Shown here in pieces: positions 16,616 to 26,358 of a DNA stretch of 64,000 nucleotides; the stretch's first letter is position 1, and every line of letters begins with the position of its first letter. Both the position numbers and the translations under genes were made by a program. This stretch comes from DATKYQ01 sp035528415 (GTDB lineage Bacteria > Myxococcota > B64-G9). The notes below the pieces were generated by a model, which saw only the letters and a list, made by a program, of their open reading frames with translations, ran no database searches and was not told the DNA's origin. The stretch spans positions 1 to 64,000 of the forward strand of contig DATKYQ010000025.1 in assembly GCA_035528415.1 (NCBI GenBank), in the 5' to 3' direction.

Positions 16616-17401
16616 TTGTCGAAGGGTTGGCTCTCAATTGCGGTGGGGGTTGCGTTTTGCGCCGTCGTTACCGGATGGGCGCGAGGTAGGCTCGCTGCCG
16701 ATATCTCCGCCGAGCGTAACGAACGCGACACCTACGTGTTCTTGTTGCCGCCGGGAGAAGTAATCAGGAGCGCCGATTTAGGCTATCACAGTCTGGCGGC
16801 CGATCTGCTCTTCATCCGGGCCAACCTGTATTATGGACGCCACATCCTGGGCGATGAGCACATGCCCTGGCTCTCCGATTTCATCGACATCCTGCTCACG
16901 GTGGATCCCGATTTCAAAAAGGCCTACCTGTGGAGCGCCAACGTCACGACTTTCCGCAAGCGCGCCTACGAGTACAACAAGAGCTACTCCGAGCAGGCGA
17001 TCGACATTCTCGAGAAGGGCATGCGCAGATTCGACGACGATTACCGTTTTCCGATGCGCATCGGCTTCAACTATTACTACGACCTGGGCGATGCCCGGCG
17101 GGGAATTCCATACTTCGAGCTTGCCTCGCAAAAACCGAATGCGCCTTCCTGGCTTCGAGAAAAGCTTGTCGATCTGTATGCCAAGAAAGGCCGCCACCGG
17201 CTGGCCCGGCGAATCTTGGCCGAACTGGTGATGGAAGCCGACGATCCGGTTCTCAAGAAAGGATTGCAAGACCGGCTGACCGCCATGATGGATGACACCC
17301 GGGGTGAAGAGATATCGCGCCGGCGCTCCGCGCTGGTTCACGAGTGGCAAGAGAGCTACGCCTACCTGCCGCTGGACCTGTACCTGCTCATCAGGGAATG
17401 A
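16616..17401 (+). CDS. TPR-like membrane-anchored protein, PilG (Myxococcus type)-like
   Basis: 261 residues with an N-terminal hydrophobic anchor (LSIAVGVAFCAVVTGW) and then helical repeats consistent with TPRs (for example PDFKKAYLWSANVTTFRKRA, RFDDDYRFPMRIGFNYYYDL). The TTG start is supported by GGAGG six bases upstream. It sits directly after the pilins and overlaps the ABC ATPase gene by ATGA, the position of M. xanthus pilG, required for pilus assembly with the ABC pair PilH/PilI. The PilG identity is inferred from position and topology, not from sequence recognition. Confidence 0.65.
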   Translation: MSKGWLSIAVGVAFCAVVTGWARGRLAADISAERNERDTYVFLLPPGEVIRSADLGYHSLAADLLFIRANLYYGRHILGDEHMPWLSDFIDILLTVDPDFKKAYLWSANVTTFRKRAYEYNKSYSEQAIDILEKGMRRFDDDYRFPMRIGFNYYYDLGDARRGIPYFELASQKPNAPSWLREKLVDLYAKKGRHRLARRILAELVMEADDPVLKKGLQDRLTAMMDDTRGEEISRRRSALVHEWQESYAYLPLDLYLLIRE

Positions 17402-18360
17402 TGAAGAGCGAGAAAACCTTAGCCATTCATGTCTCCGCTCTATGCAAATCCTTCCGCACGGGATTGCGACGCAGGAAGACCCCGGCCTTGCGAGGCCTGG
17501 ACCTCGACGTTACGGCTGGAGAGATCTTCGGTTTCCTGGGCCCCAACGGCGCGGGCAAGACAACCACCATCAAGATCCTGACCGGACTGTTGCGCCCGGA
17601 CGCGGGTCGGATCTCGCTGTTCGGACTCTCTCCGCGTGACGCCCGCGCCAGGCAAAGAGTCTCCTTCCTGCCCGAACAGCCTGACTTCTACGACTACCTG
17701 CGTCCGGGAGAGTTTCTCACACATTGCGGCCGGCTCTCGGGGATGGATTCGACCGTTCTGCGACGCCGCGTGCCCGAGCTTCTCGAAAGGGTGGGCCTCG
17801 ATCCGGTCGAGAAGCGCCCGTTGTGCAAGTTTTCCAAGGGCATGTTGCAGCGTGTTGGAATAGCCCAGGTCATGATCGCCGATCCCGATCTCTACATTCT
17901 GGACGAGCCCATGGGCAGCCTCGATCCCCTCGGGCGGCGCTGGATCAAGGATCTGATCATCGATCTGGGCCGCGCCGGAAAAACGGTCTTCTTCTCGTCC
18001 CATATCCTGTCGGAGGCCGAAACCGTCTGCGATCGCGTAGCCTTCCTCGACCGGGGCCGTCTGATCGCCCAGGGAAGGCTCGACGAGTTGCTCACGACGT
18101 CTGTAGGCGCCTGGGAGATTGTCGCGGCCGGCCATGACTGCGGCGGGGACGAAGAGATCGCGGCCTCGGCGACCTCCGTTTTGCCTTCGGGAGCGAACAC
18201 CAAGCTCACGGTCGAGGGCGAAGACCAGCCCGGCCGCCTGCTGCGGTTGTTGTTGTCGCGCGACCAGCGGATCGTCTCGCTGAATCGCCAGCACTCGTCG
18301 CTCGAAGACGTGTTTGTCCGCGCGCTCACTGAAGCCCCTGCAGGCAAGGAGATCTTGTGA
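17398..18360 (+). CDS. ABC transporter ATPase, PilH-like
   Basis: 320 residues from ATG 17398, which overlaps the previous stop (ATGA). Walker A is GPNGAGKTT, the signature is FSKGMLQRVGIAQ, Walker B is LYILDEPMGSLDP and the switch His is in SSHILSEAE. The C-terminal 80 residues form an accessory domain. It pairs with the ABC-2-type permease that follows. In M. xanthus the PilH/PilI pair in this position is needed for pilus assembly and pilin export; the same role here is inferred from gene order. The transported substrate is unknown. Confidence 0.9.
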   Translation: MMKSEKTLAIHVSALCKSFRTGLRRRKTPALRGLDLDVTAGEIFGFLGPNGAGKTTTIKILTGLLRPDAGRISLFGLSPRDARARQRVSFLPEQPDFYDYLRPGEFLTHCGRLSGMDSTVLRRRVPELLERVGLDPVEKRPLCKFSKGMLQRVGIAQVMIADPDLYILDEPMGSLDPLGRRWIKDLIIDLGRAGKTVFFSSHILSEAETVCDRVAFLDRGRLIAQGRLDELLTTSVGAWEIVAAGHDCGGDEEIAASATSVLPSGANTKLTVEGEDQPGRLLRLLLSRDQRIVSLNRQHSSLEDVFVRALTEAPAGKEIL

Positions 18361-19127
18361 TGCGGGCAATCCTCTCCGTGGCCTCGGTAACCTTCCGCGA
18401 GTCCATTCGCAACCGGACTGTGCTGGCCGTCCTGTTGGCGGCGATCGGGTTCATCTGCTCCGCCCTTCTGCTTGCGGCCATGGCCTTGGATCAGCGCGAG
18501 CGAGTCATCAAGGACTGGGGTCTTTTCTGCGTCTCGTTTTTCGGCGTGTTGCTCGCAATTCTGATCGGCGTCAACCTGGTGAGCAAGGAACTCAAGCGCA
18601 AGACGCTCTACGTCGTGCTCAGCCGGCCCGTTCATCGTTTCCAGTACGTGATCGGCAAATATCTCGGAATGGGGCTTACTTTGCTTGCCGAAGTCGGGGC
18701 GTTGTCGGCGGCGCTCTTTGTCCTGCTGGCGATCGAGGGAGTCGCTCCGGAGGGGCTGATTGTCAAGAGCTTGTGCGTTTCGTTGATTGAAGTTCTGTTC
18801 GTGGCGGCCTTGGCGATCTTCTTCGCCTCGTTCTCGTCTCCTTACCTGAGCGGTTTTTTCACGCTGGCCCTGTTCGTGGTGGGACGCTCGTTGCCGGCCT
18901 TGAACACCTTGGCCGACAAGGTTGATGCTCCCTTACCCCACCTCTTGTTGAAGTTGGTGTACTTCGTCTTACCCGATTTCTCACTGTTCAACATGAGCAC
19001 CCGTGCCGTGCATGGCCTGAACATTCCCGCCGGCGAGGTGTTGTTGGTAGCATGTTATGGAGTCGGCTATCTCGTCTTGCTGCTATTCCTTGCCTGCCTG
19101 ATTTTTTCCCGTCGCGACATCTCGTGA
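18357..19127 (+). CDS. ABC-2-type permease, PilI-like
   Basis: 256 residues with six predicted membrane helices; the first helix (TVLAVLLAAIGFICSALLLAAM) follows an amphipathic FRESIRNR start, as in ABC-2 permeases. The motif LVSKELKRKTLYVVLSRPV is characteristic of the subfamily. Start is GTG 18357 or ATG 18360, both overlapping the stop of the ATPase gene, so the two subunits should be made together. It follows the pilin-pilG-like-ATPase order of M. xanthus. Substrate unknown. Confidence 0.88.
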   Translation: MMRAILSVASVTFRESIRNRTVLAVLLAAIGFICSALLLAAMALDQRERVIKDWGLFCVSFFGVLLAILIGVNLVSKELKRKTLYVVLSRPVHRFQYVIGKYLGMGLTLLAEVGALSAALFVLLAIEGVAPEGLIVKSLCVSLIEVLFVAALAIFFASFSSPYLSGFFTLALFVVGRSLPALNTLADKVDAPLPHLLLKLVYFVLPDFSLFNMSTRAVHGLNIPAGEVLLVACYGVGYLVLLLFLACLIFSRRDIS

Positions 19128-19140
19128 GCCGGGTGCCCGC

Positions 19141-21018
19141 GTGGTCTTAGCGGAAAAAAGGGAACCCGGATCAGGGTCACGCCTTCCCGCCCTGGCGGCC
19201 TCGCTTGCGGGTTTTCTGCTTTACGCCTTCACCTGTTACCCCTCGCCGGACTGGCTCGACGGCCCGGAGTTGGCCGGTGCGGCCCTGCGCCTGGGAATCT
19301 TTCACCCCCCCGGCTCGCCCCTGGCCGTGTTGGTCGGGCACATCGCCGTGCTATGGCCTTTTGGCCCCCCCGCCGGCGCACTCGTGTACTTCTCCGCCGT
19401 TTTCGCCGCCGCCTCCGTCTACGTCATGACCCGCATCATCCAGGAGGCACAGCCGGCGCTCGGTTCGCGCGACGGTCTTCGGGATCATCTCTTTGCTTTC
19501 TTCGCCGGACTGGCGTTCGCCGTCACGCCGGCCGTCTGGTTGCAGGCTATGCGCCTGGAGGTCTACACATTCGCCCTGCTGCTGTTCTTGATCTCACTGC
19601 GCTCCCTGCTGGCGATCGTGCGGGCCGTCAACCCCAACGTCGCCGCCGGGCAGGCGCAGCGTGCCCTGTTTTTCTGCGGCCTGGGTGTTGCGATACACCC
19701 GCTCATTGCTCTCACGGCCTTGGCGGGCGTGCCCGTATTGGCGGCATCCCGCAACGGTTGGCGCTTGTGGCTGGCACCCCGGCGGATGGCGCGCCTGGCG
19801 GCTTCGTTCCTGTTGGGATGTGCACCATTATTCTTGCTGCCCTTGATGGTGCGTGCGCCCGTCGACCTGCGCTGGGGAGATCCGACAACTCTTTCGGGTT
19901 TTGTACAGTTCGTCTCCGGCTCCACCTTCGGGCATAGCTTCACGCTCATGGCTGCCGGACCGCATGGAGGTGAACTGCAAGCACTGGCGGCGTTGGCCCA
20001 GGGCCTGGGAATCCCGCTCGTCGTGGTTGCGACAATCGCTGCCTACCTGCTCACAAGAATCCGGCCACGCCTTGCGCTCACGCTGGCGATCGTGGCGGTC
20101 GCGGGCACGCTTGGTCTCGCTCTCCAGCGGGGTTTTCGACTCGACAACCCGGATGTCGGCGGCTACCTGCTTGCGGCAACAGCGTCTCTTTTCTTGCTTG
20201 CGGCCCTGGGCCTGAGAGCGGCCGCCGGGCTGCTGGCGGACATGCGTCCACGCGCTGCCTGGCTGGTTGTGGCGCTTTGGCCGGGATTGGCGCTGGGGTC
20301 GGCGCTGGCGGTCGAGCGGCCGCTGGATCGCTCCGGCTGCACGGCTGGCAAGGCGCTTGCCGCAAGGGCCCTGGCTGCCCTGCCGACAGGAACCGTCGCC
20401 CTGCTGGCCGATTTCAACCTGGTCTTCATGTTCGACTACCTGCAGCAAGCGGATTCACTCAGAAGGGACGTTCACGTGTTCTACCTGCGCGACCTTGCAA
20501 ACCCGGCCCTGCGCAGGGCCTTGGCAAGACGGAACCCGGAACTCGCGGCATTGCTGCCGCGCTCTTCGAGCCTCGATCGGCGCTCCTTGCTGCGCCTTTC
20601 GCGCCGCTGGCCGCTGGCCATGGACCTGGGTCCGCACCTGGCCGATGAAGTGCCGCCGGTATTGCAACCCGGCGGCCTGCTGTGGATGGTTCGGGAGTAC
20701 GGCATGCCGCGTGAGGCGGACGCACTTCGAACCCAGTCTGCCTTCTTCGCCGATTTCGCCCCCCCGCTCTGTGGCTCGGGGTCAATCGACCGGCGCAGCG
20801 CCGAGGTCATCAGCTGGCACGCCTACTGGCAAGCACTCGCCGCTCGCGCCAAGGGGCTGGATATCGTCGCCGACGCGATGCTGTCCTGCGCAGCCTGTGC
20901 GAGCCCCGCGGACAAGACGATAGCCCGTGCGGCAGCCGGCCGCGGGTCTTTCAGTACTCCTTGGGGGGAGTGCGAAAGGTCCTGTTATTGTAAGAGTTGC
21001 CGCAGAAGGTCACCGTGA
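19141..21018 (+). CDS. DUF2723 polytopic membrane protein, possible protein O-glycosyltransferase
   Basis: 625 residues with about ten membrane helices and a soluble C-terminal part. The N-terminus has the DUF2723 signature: an acidic DWLDGPELAGAA after the first helix, then GIFHPPGSPLAVLVGH. DUF2723 includes eukaryotic TMEM260, a protein O-mannosyltransferase, and the topology resembles GT-C enzymes. It is 13 bases after the permease gene and so appears to close the pilin operon, which makes pilin glycosylation an attractive guess. The GTG start has only a weak ribosome-binding site. Its 3' end overlaps the convergent pilin-like gene by 68 bases; the last 20 residues are Cys/Arg-rich and unlike the rest. 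Confidence 0.75.
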   Translation: MVLAEKREPGSGSRLPALAASLAGFLLYAFTCYPSPDWLDGPELAGAALRLGIFHPPGSPLAVLVGHIAVLWPFGPPAGALVYFSAVFAAASVYVMTRIIQEAQPALGSRDGLRDHLFAFFAGLAFAVTPAVWLQAMRLEVYTFALLLFLISLRSLLAIVRAVNPNVAAGQAQRALFFCGLGVAIHPLIALTALAGVPVLAASRNGWRLWLAPRRMARLAASFLLGCAPLFLLPLMVRAPVDLRWGDPTTLSGFVQFVSGSTFGHSFTLMAAGPHGGELQALAALAQGLGIPLVVVATIAAYLLTRIRPRLALTLAIVAVAGTLGLALQRGFRLDNPDVGGYLLAATASLFLLAALGLRAAAGLLADMRPRAAWLVVALWPGLALGSALAVERPLDRSGCTAGKALAARALAALPTGTVALLADFNLVFMFDYLQQADSLRRDVHVFYLRDLANPALRRALARRNPELAALLPRSSSLDRRSLLRLSRRWPLAMDLGPHLADEVPPVLQPGGLLWMVREYGMPREADALRTQSAFFADFAPPLCGSGSIDRRSAEVISWHAYWQALAARAKGLDIVADAMLSCAACASPADKTIARAAAGRGSFSTPWGECERSCYCKSCRRRSP

Positions 21019-21574
21019 TGCCGTTGTTGTCGGTATCCGCCTGGGCCTGCACGACGCACCAGGGTTGGACCGGTACGGCGTTGAACCCCTCCGCGTTCCA
21101 GTCCACGGCGCAGTTTGCAACCAGGGCGGGCGGTATGTTCTGGTTAAGGTCGACATTCGCGCCGCCGGCGCGGGTAAAGACCCGGTAGTTGAATGCCACG
21201 GCGCCGTCGGGCTTCCATCCAAGCAGCTTCCAGTCATCGAAGGCGCCGCCGGGTCCGTCCAGGTCGGCACAGCCGCCATCGGGCCAGATCTCCGTCCTTC
21301 TCTTCGCGGGATCCGGGAAGGTCCCCCAGGCATGGGGACAAGGCCCCAGGTAGCGAGTGTAGCGCTGGTAACGAATGTAGTATGCCTGCTCGGCCTCTAT
21401 GATCCCCTGGATGTTGGCGGTGGCCTCGGACATGCCCGCCTCCTTGCCGTACATCGAGACCACCGGGATTGCCAGGGCGGCCAGGATCCCTATGATGGCA
21501 ACGACCACGATAAGCTCGATCAGCGTGAAACCTCTCGTCGTCAAACCTGTCTTCGTTTTTTTCACCGCGGACAT
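20951..21574 (-). CDS. Pilin-like protein with Cys-rich C-terminal domain
   Basis: 207 residues. The leader ending TTRG is followed by FTLIELIVVVAIIGILAALA, a canonical prepilin signal with Glu at +5. The rest has an aromatic segment (EQAYYIRYQRYTRYLG) seen in many deltaproteobacterial pilins, then Cys residues in GPCPHAW, GGCADLDG, ANCAVDW, PWCVVQ and TFCGN, enough for two disulphides. It is 63 bases downstream of another pilin-like gene and probably shares its sigma-54 promoter. It could be an accessory or alternative subunit. Confidence 0.87.
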   Translation of the reverse strand: MSAVKKTKTGLTTRGFTLIELIVVVAIIGILAALAIPVVSMYGKEAGMSEATANIQGIIEAEQAYYIRYQRYTRYLGPCPHAWGTFPDPAKRRTEIWPDGGCADLDGPGGAFDDWKLLGWKPDGAVAFNYRVFTRAGGANVDLNQNIPPALVANCAVDWNAEGFNAVPVQPWCVVQAQADTDNNGITVTFCGNSYNNRTFRTPPKEY

Positions 21575-21637
21575 TTCAGAGTCTCCCGGTCAATCGTTCC
21601 AGGCAGGCTGCAATCAGCCCGATATCGTGACGTCGCT

Positions 21638-22180
21638 CTAGTACTCCTCATTGGAGGGAGTCTTATACACCGTCTTGTTGTGCGAACTGACATAATAGTG
21701 CGCGGGGGTGCCGTTTTCATTGAGGTCACCACAGGCTTCCAGCATGAACCATGGCCGCCTTACGGCAGGCCAATCCGTGCCGTTGCCGTCCGCCAGAACC
21801 GACCCACCGTCTACGCCGTTGGCGTTGTAAGGCGTTGTTACCCTGTAGGCATGGTAAGTGGGCCCACCCGGATCAAACCCGAGTTGGATCCAGGGCGAAT
21901 TCGCAATGTCGGGCCAGAGAACGGCACCGGTGCCCACGGCACAGCTCCCTCCTGGAGTGAATGCTATGTTGGTCGTGTATCGCTTGAATTCGACGAAGTA
22001 GGCCTCTTCTTTCTCACGGATGCCCTGCAGAACCGTATAAGCCTCCGAGGCTTTCGATCTCATCAGGTAACCCCTGAAAACCGGTATGGCAACCACAGCC
22101 AGGATGCCGATTATCGCAACCACTACTACCATCTCGATCATGGTAAATCCCGAAGAGCGCAACCGCGGAAACCGTGTCAT
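21638..22180 (-). CDS. Pilin-like protein
   Basis: 180 residues from ATG 22180 (GGGAGG upstream; the longer frame gives an unnatural leader). The leader MTRFPRLRSSG and FTMIEMVVVVAIIGILAVVA are a class III prepilin start with Glu at +5. EKEEAYFVEFKRYTTNIAF parallels the aromatic segment of the next gene, and both end in a similar tail (KTPSNEEY versus RTPPKEY), so these two are paralogues of each other and not of the 15179/15917 pair. A good sigma-54 promoter lies about 40 bases upstream. It follows pilR, the position pilA holds in M. xanthus. Confidence 0.88.
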   Translation of the reverse strand: MTRFPRLRSSGFTMIEMVVVVAIIGILAVVAIPVFRGYLMRSKASEAYTVLQGIREKEEAYFVEFKRYTTNIAFTPGGSCAVGTGAVLWPDIANSPWIQLGFDPGGPTYHAYRVTTPYNANGVDGGSVLADGNGTDWPAVRRPWFMLEACGDLNENGTPAHYYVSSHNKTVYKTPSNEEY

Positions 22181-22228
22181 ATTTTTCCTCCCACCTGATG
22201 GGCGGCAAACCCGAATCATAGAATATCA

Positions 22229-22244
22229 AGCAAATTACATGCCA
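22229..22244 (-). promoter_or_regulatory. Sigma-54 promoter candidate for the pilin-like pair
   Basis: On the minus strand TGGCATG-TAAT-TTGCT matches the -24/-12 consensus at 11 of 12 fixed positions, with GG at 22243-22242 and GC at 22231-22230. The predicted start is near 22218, about 38 bases before the ATG at 22180. It is the best match of the three in the window at the -24 element. Confidence 0.78.
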
Positions 22245-22275
22245 GCATGCCGGGAATAGCTTGTAGTATACACAT

Positions 22276-22298
22276 GAGCACGCTCACGGCTAGTGCTC
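22276..22298. promoter_or_regulatory. Inverted repeat upstream of the sigma-54 promoter, possible activator site
   Basis: GAGCAC, eleven bases, GTGCTC form a perfect inverted repeat, 33-55 bases upstream of the -24 element of the pilin-like pair. It could be a PilR or other activator site. Its sequence differs from the repeat at 14925-14943, so a single shared motif is not visible. The rest of the 240-base interval between pilR and this pilin holds nothing recognisable. Confidence 0.35.
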
Positions 22299-22420
22299 CG
22301 AATTTCATCATGTTTCTGCGCGGGCCGGCCTAATGCTGGATTTGTTCGATCTCGAATACGGGCCCCGCAGCCTGCCAAACTGCGCAATTATTATATAGCT
22401 TGAAAGGTTTACACGTTTCT

Positions 22421-23774
<1,354 letters not shown>

Positions 23775-23782
<8 letters not shown>

Positions 23783-25109
23783 AGTTCACCCCCGGCACCC
23801 CCGGCAGGAGCACGCTGAACCTGTTGCCGCCCCCGGCGGGACTGCCGAGAGAAATGCTGCCTCCGTGGGCCTCGACTATCCTGCTTACCGTGGCCAGTCC
23901 CAGTCCGCTGCCCTCTTCCTTGGTGGTGAAAAAGGGCTCGAAGATGCGCTCGCGGATATCCGCGGCAATCGCCTCACCGTCGTCTGCGACCTCTATCACC
24001 ACCCGGCGGACGCCGGCGTCGTCCGCGGCCGTGCGCAGCCGCACCCATACCCGGGCGGGCGCGGCCTCGACGGCGTTCTTCAGAAGGTTCCAAAGCACCT
24101 GGCGTATCTGGTCGGCGTCCACCCGTGCGCTAAGCTTTTCGATTTCCGTGCAGACTAGGGGGCGGTTACCGTCCAGGGATCCCGCGTATACCGAGACCGT
24201 CTCTTCCACGAGTTCTCCAAGGTCGCACAGCTTGGGCCGAAGTTCCCGGGGTCGGGCATAGGCCAAGAAATTCGTCAGCAAGGCATCCAGGCGCCGGGTC
24301 TCACGCAGTATAATATCCATCAGGCGCCGGTCGGCGTCGGCGAATCCCGGGGCTTTTTTTAGCACCTGGACCGCGCCGCTGATCGAAGCCAGCGGGTTGC
24401 GAATCTCGTGGGCCATGCCGGCCGCCATCTTGCCCAAAGCGGCCATCTTTTCGGCCCGGCGTACCGAGACCTCCAGGCGCTCGAGATCTATCTCGGTCTC
24501 TTCGAGCTTGCGGCCGGTGCGCCTGAGCTTTTCTCCGAGCGTGCCCGACAGCCAGGCGATGGCGAAGTAGGCGGTGTAGTTCAACGCCAGCAGGTAAACG
24601 ATCCTGCCGGTCGCAGGCGGCGGACCGGACCTGCCCCCGGGCATCACCGGCAGGATGCCGCGGTTTTCCAGGATGAACACCGCTCCCAGGAAAAGGCAGC
24701 TCAGGCCCGCCGTGAGAAACGTGCCCCGGCGCGAGGAAAAGACAGTAGTCACGATCACCGGCAGGGCTAAAAAGAAGCAGAAAGGACTCTCGACCCCGCC
24801 GGTCAGGTAGACCAGGAAGGCGGCCACCAGGACGTCGAAGACGATCTGGCCCTGGACGTGCAAGCCGATGTTGAGACGCCCGAACTTCAGCCACAGGAGG
24901 GAGGCGACGGTGCCCAGGTAGACGACGACGACGATGCCGTACAGCATCACCTGGGAGACGGAGAGAAACGACAGGCTGCCGCGCAGGTTGAAGAAGATGG
25001 TCGAACCGAGCAGCGCCGTGATCAGCACCGCCCGCGAAAACAGCAACACCAGGAACTGACGCCGCTTCTCGGGATCCGTAGGCGAGCTCCCCTGCTTCTT
25101 CGAGGACAC
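23775..25109 (-). CDS. pilS: Sensor histidine kinase PilS
   Basis: 444 residues. About six membrane helices occupy the first 190 residues, as in PilS, with no large periplasmic domain. A linker and HisKA follow with the phospho-acceptor His in GMAHEIRNPLASI, then N-box LLKNAVEAAP, G1 VADDGEAIAAD, F-box FEPFFTTKEEG and G2 GSGLGLATV. In Pseudomonas PilS senses PilA in the membrane and controls PilR. Start is GTG 25109, seven bases after pilC. The G1 box reads DDGEAI, where most kinases have DNGxGI, a change that deserves attention for activity. Confidence 0.93.
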
Positions 25110-25116
25110 CAGGGCG

Positions 25117-26331
25117 CTACCCGACGACGCTCGCCAGGCTGAAAATGGGCAGGTACATGGCGATCAGGAAGTAGCCCACTATGCCGCCCAGCAGAACCAG
25201 CATCATCGGCTCGAGCATGGCGGTGAGCGAATCGACGGCCGAGTCTACCTCGTCGTCGTAGAAGTCGGCTATCTTGTTGAGCATCTGGTCCAGCGCGCCG
25301 GTGTTCTCGCCGACGGCGATCATCTGGACTACCATGCCCGGGAAAACCCCCGATTCGGCCAGGGGCTCGGCCATCGTCTTGCCCTCGGATATCTGCTCAC
25401 GCGTGCGGTAGATGGCCGCCTCAACCACCTTGTTGCCTGCCGCTCGGGCCACGATTTCGAGCCCGTCGAGAATCGGCACGCCGGATGAGACCATGGTGCC
25501 CAGCGTGCGGGTGAACTTAGCCACGGCCACCTTACGAATCAGCGAGCCGAAGATCGGCAGCTTGAGGATCATGGCGTCCCACATCATGCGGCCCTTGGGC
25601 CACTTCTTGAAGTAGTGCACCCCGGTCGGCAGGCCGACGATGAACCCCAGCACGTAGTACCAGTTGTGGCGCATCCAGTCGGACAGGTCGATCAGGTTCT
25701 GGGTCATGCCCGGCAGGGACGCCTTGGAGCCGAAGTCTGCGAACATCTTCTTGAAGACCGGAATGACGTAATAAAGCAACACCAAAAGCACCACGATGGC
25801 GATGATCACGATGCAGATCGGGTAGACCATGGCACCCTTGACCTTCTTCTTCAGCTTCTGGTTCTTCTCGATGTAGACGGCCAGGCGCGAGAGGATAGTA
25901 TCCAGGATGCCGCCCACCTCGCCGGCGGCCACCAGGTTGACATACAGGTCGTCGAACACCTTGGGGTGTTTTTTCAGAGAGTCAGCGAAGGTCGCGCCCG
26001 ATTCGACGTTCTCCTTGATGGCCATCAGGATTTCCTTGAAGGCCTTGTTGTCCATCTGTGACCCGAGAATCTCGAGGCACTGCACCAGCGGTAGCCCGGC
26101 GTCGATCATGGTCGAGAACTGACGGGTGAAGATGACAAGGTCCTTGGTCGAAACCCCGCCGAGCCCCGGCATCTTGGGAAAATGGATTTCGGTCGCCTTC
26201 TTCTTGACCTTTTCGGGATTGATGGCCTGGGCGCGCAGCTTGCGCTCGACCTCGGCTGCGTCCTTGGCCTCGATCACGCCGTTGCGCAACTCGCCGCCCC
26301 TGGTTCTGCCCTCCCAAACGAAAGTCGTCAT
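25117..26331 (-). CDS. pilC: Type IV pilus inner-membrane platform protein PilC
   Basis: 404 residues, the usual length. Two homologous cytoplasmic helical domains (the first near FTRQFSTMIDAGLPLVQCL, the second near FTRTLGTMVSSGVPILDGL) alternate with three membrane helices, including YPICIVIIAIVVLLVLLYYVIPVF, and the C-terminus ends in LVLLGGIVGYFLIAMYLPIF. PilC couples the PilB and PilT motors to pilus assembly at the inner membrane. GGAGG lies upstream of the ATG. It lies 27 bases after pilT. Confidence 0.96.
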   Translation of the reverse strand: MTTFVWEGRTRGGELRNGVIEAKDAAEVERKLRAQAINPEKVKKKATEIHFPKMPGLGGVSTKDLVIFTRQFSTMIDAGLPLVQCLEILGSQMDNKAFKEILMAIKENVESGATFADSLKKHPKVFDDLYVNLVAAGEVGGILDTILSRLAVYIEKNQKLKKKVKGAMVYPICIVIIAIVVLLVLLYYVIPVFKKMFADFGSKASLPGMTQNLIDLSDWMRHNWYYVLGFIVGLPTGVHYFKKWPKGRMMWDAMILKLPIFGSLIRKVAVAKFTRTLGTMVSSGVPILDGLEIVARAAGNKVVEAAIYRTREQISEGKTMAEPLAESGVFPGMVVQMIAVGENTGALDQMLNKIADFYDDEVDSAVDSLTAMLEPMMLVLLGGIVGYFLIAMYLPIFSLASVVG

Positions 26332-26358
26332 GTGGTCATCCTCCGAAAAAGGATTTCA

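Noticed and set aside
16602..16618. GG-N10-GC sequence (TGGGCGG-AGGC-TTGCA) before the PilG-like gene, as a fourth sigma-54 promoter
   Set aside because: The -24 part fits poorly and the predicted transcription start would fall inside the gene; the GGAGG within it is better explained as the ribosome-binding site of the TTG start.
21605..21625. GC-N10-CC pattern upstream of the Cys-rich pilin as a sigma-54 promoter
   Set aside because: The TTGC element is shifted by two bases and the -24 sequence does not match; the gene probably shares the promoter at 22229-22244.
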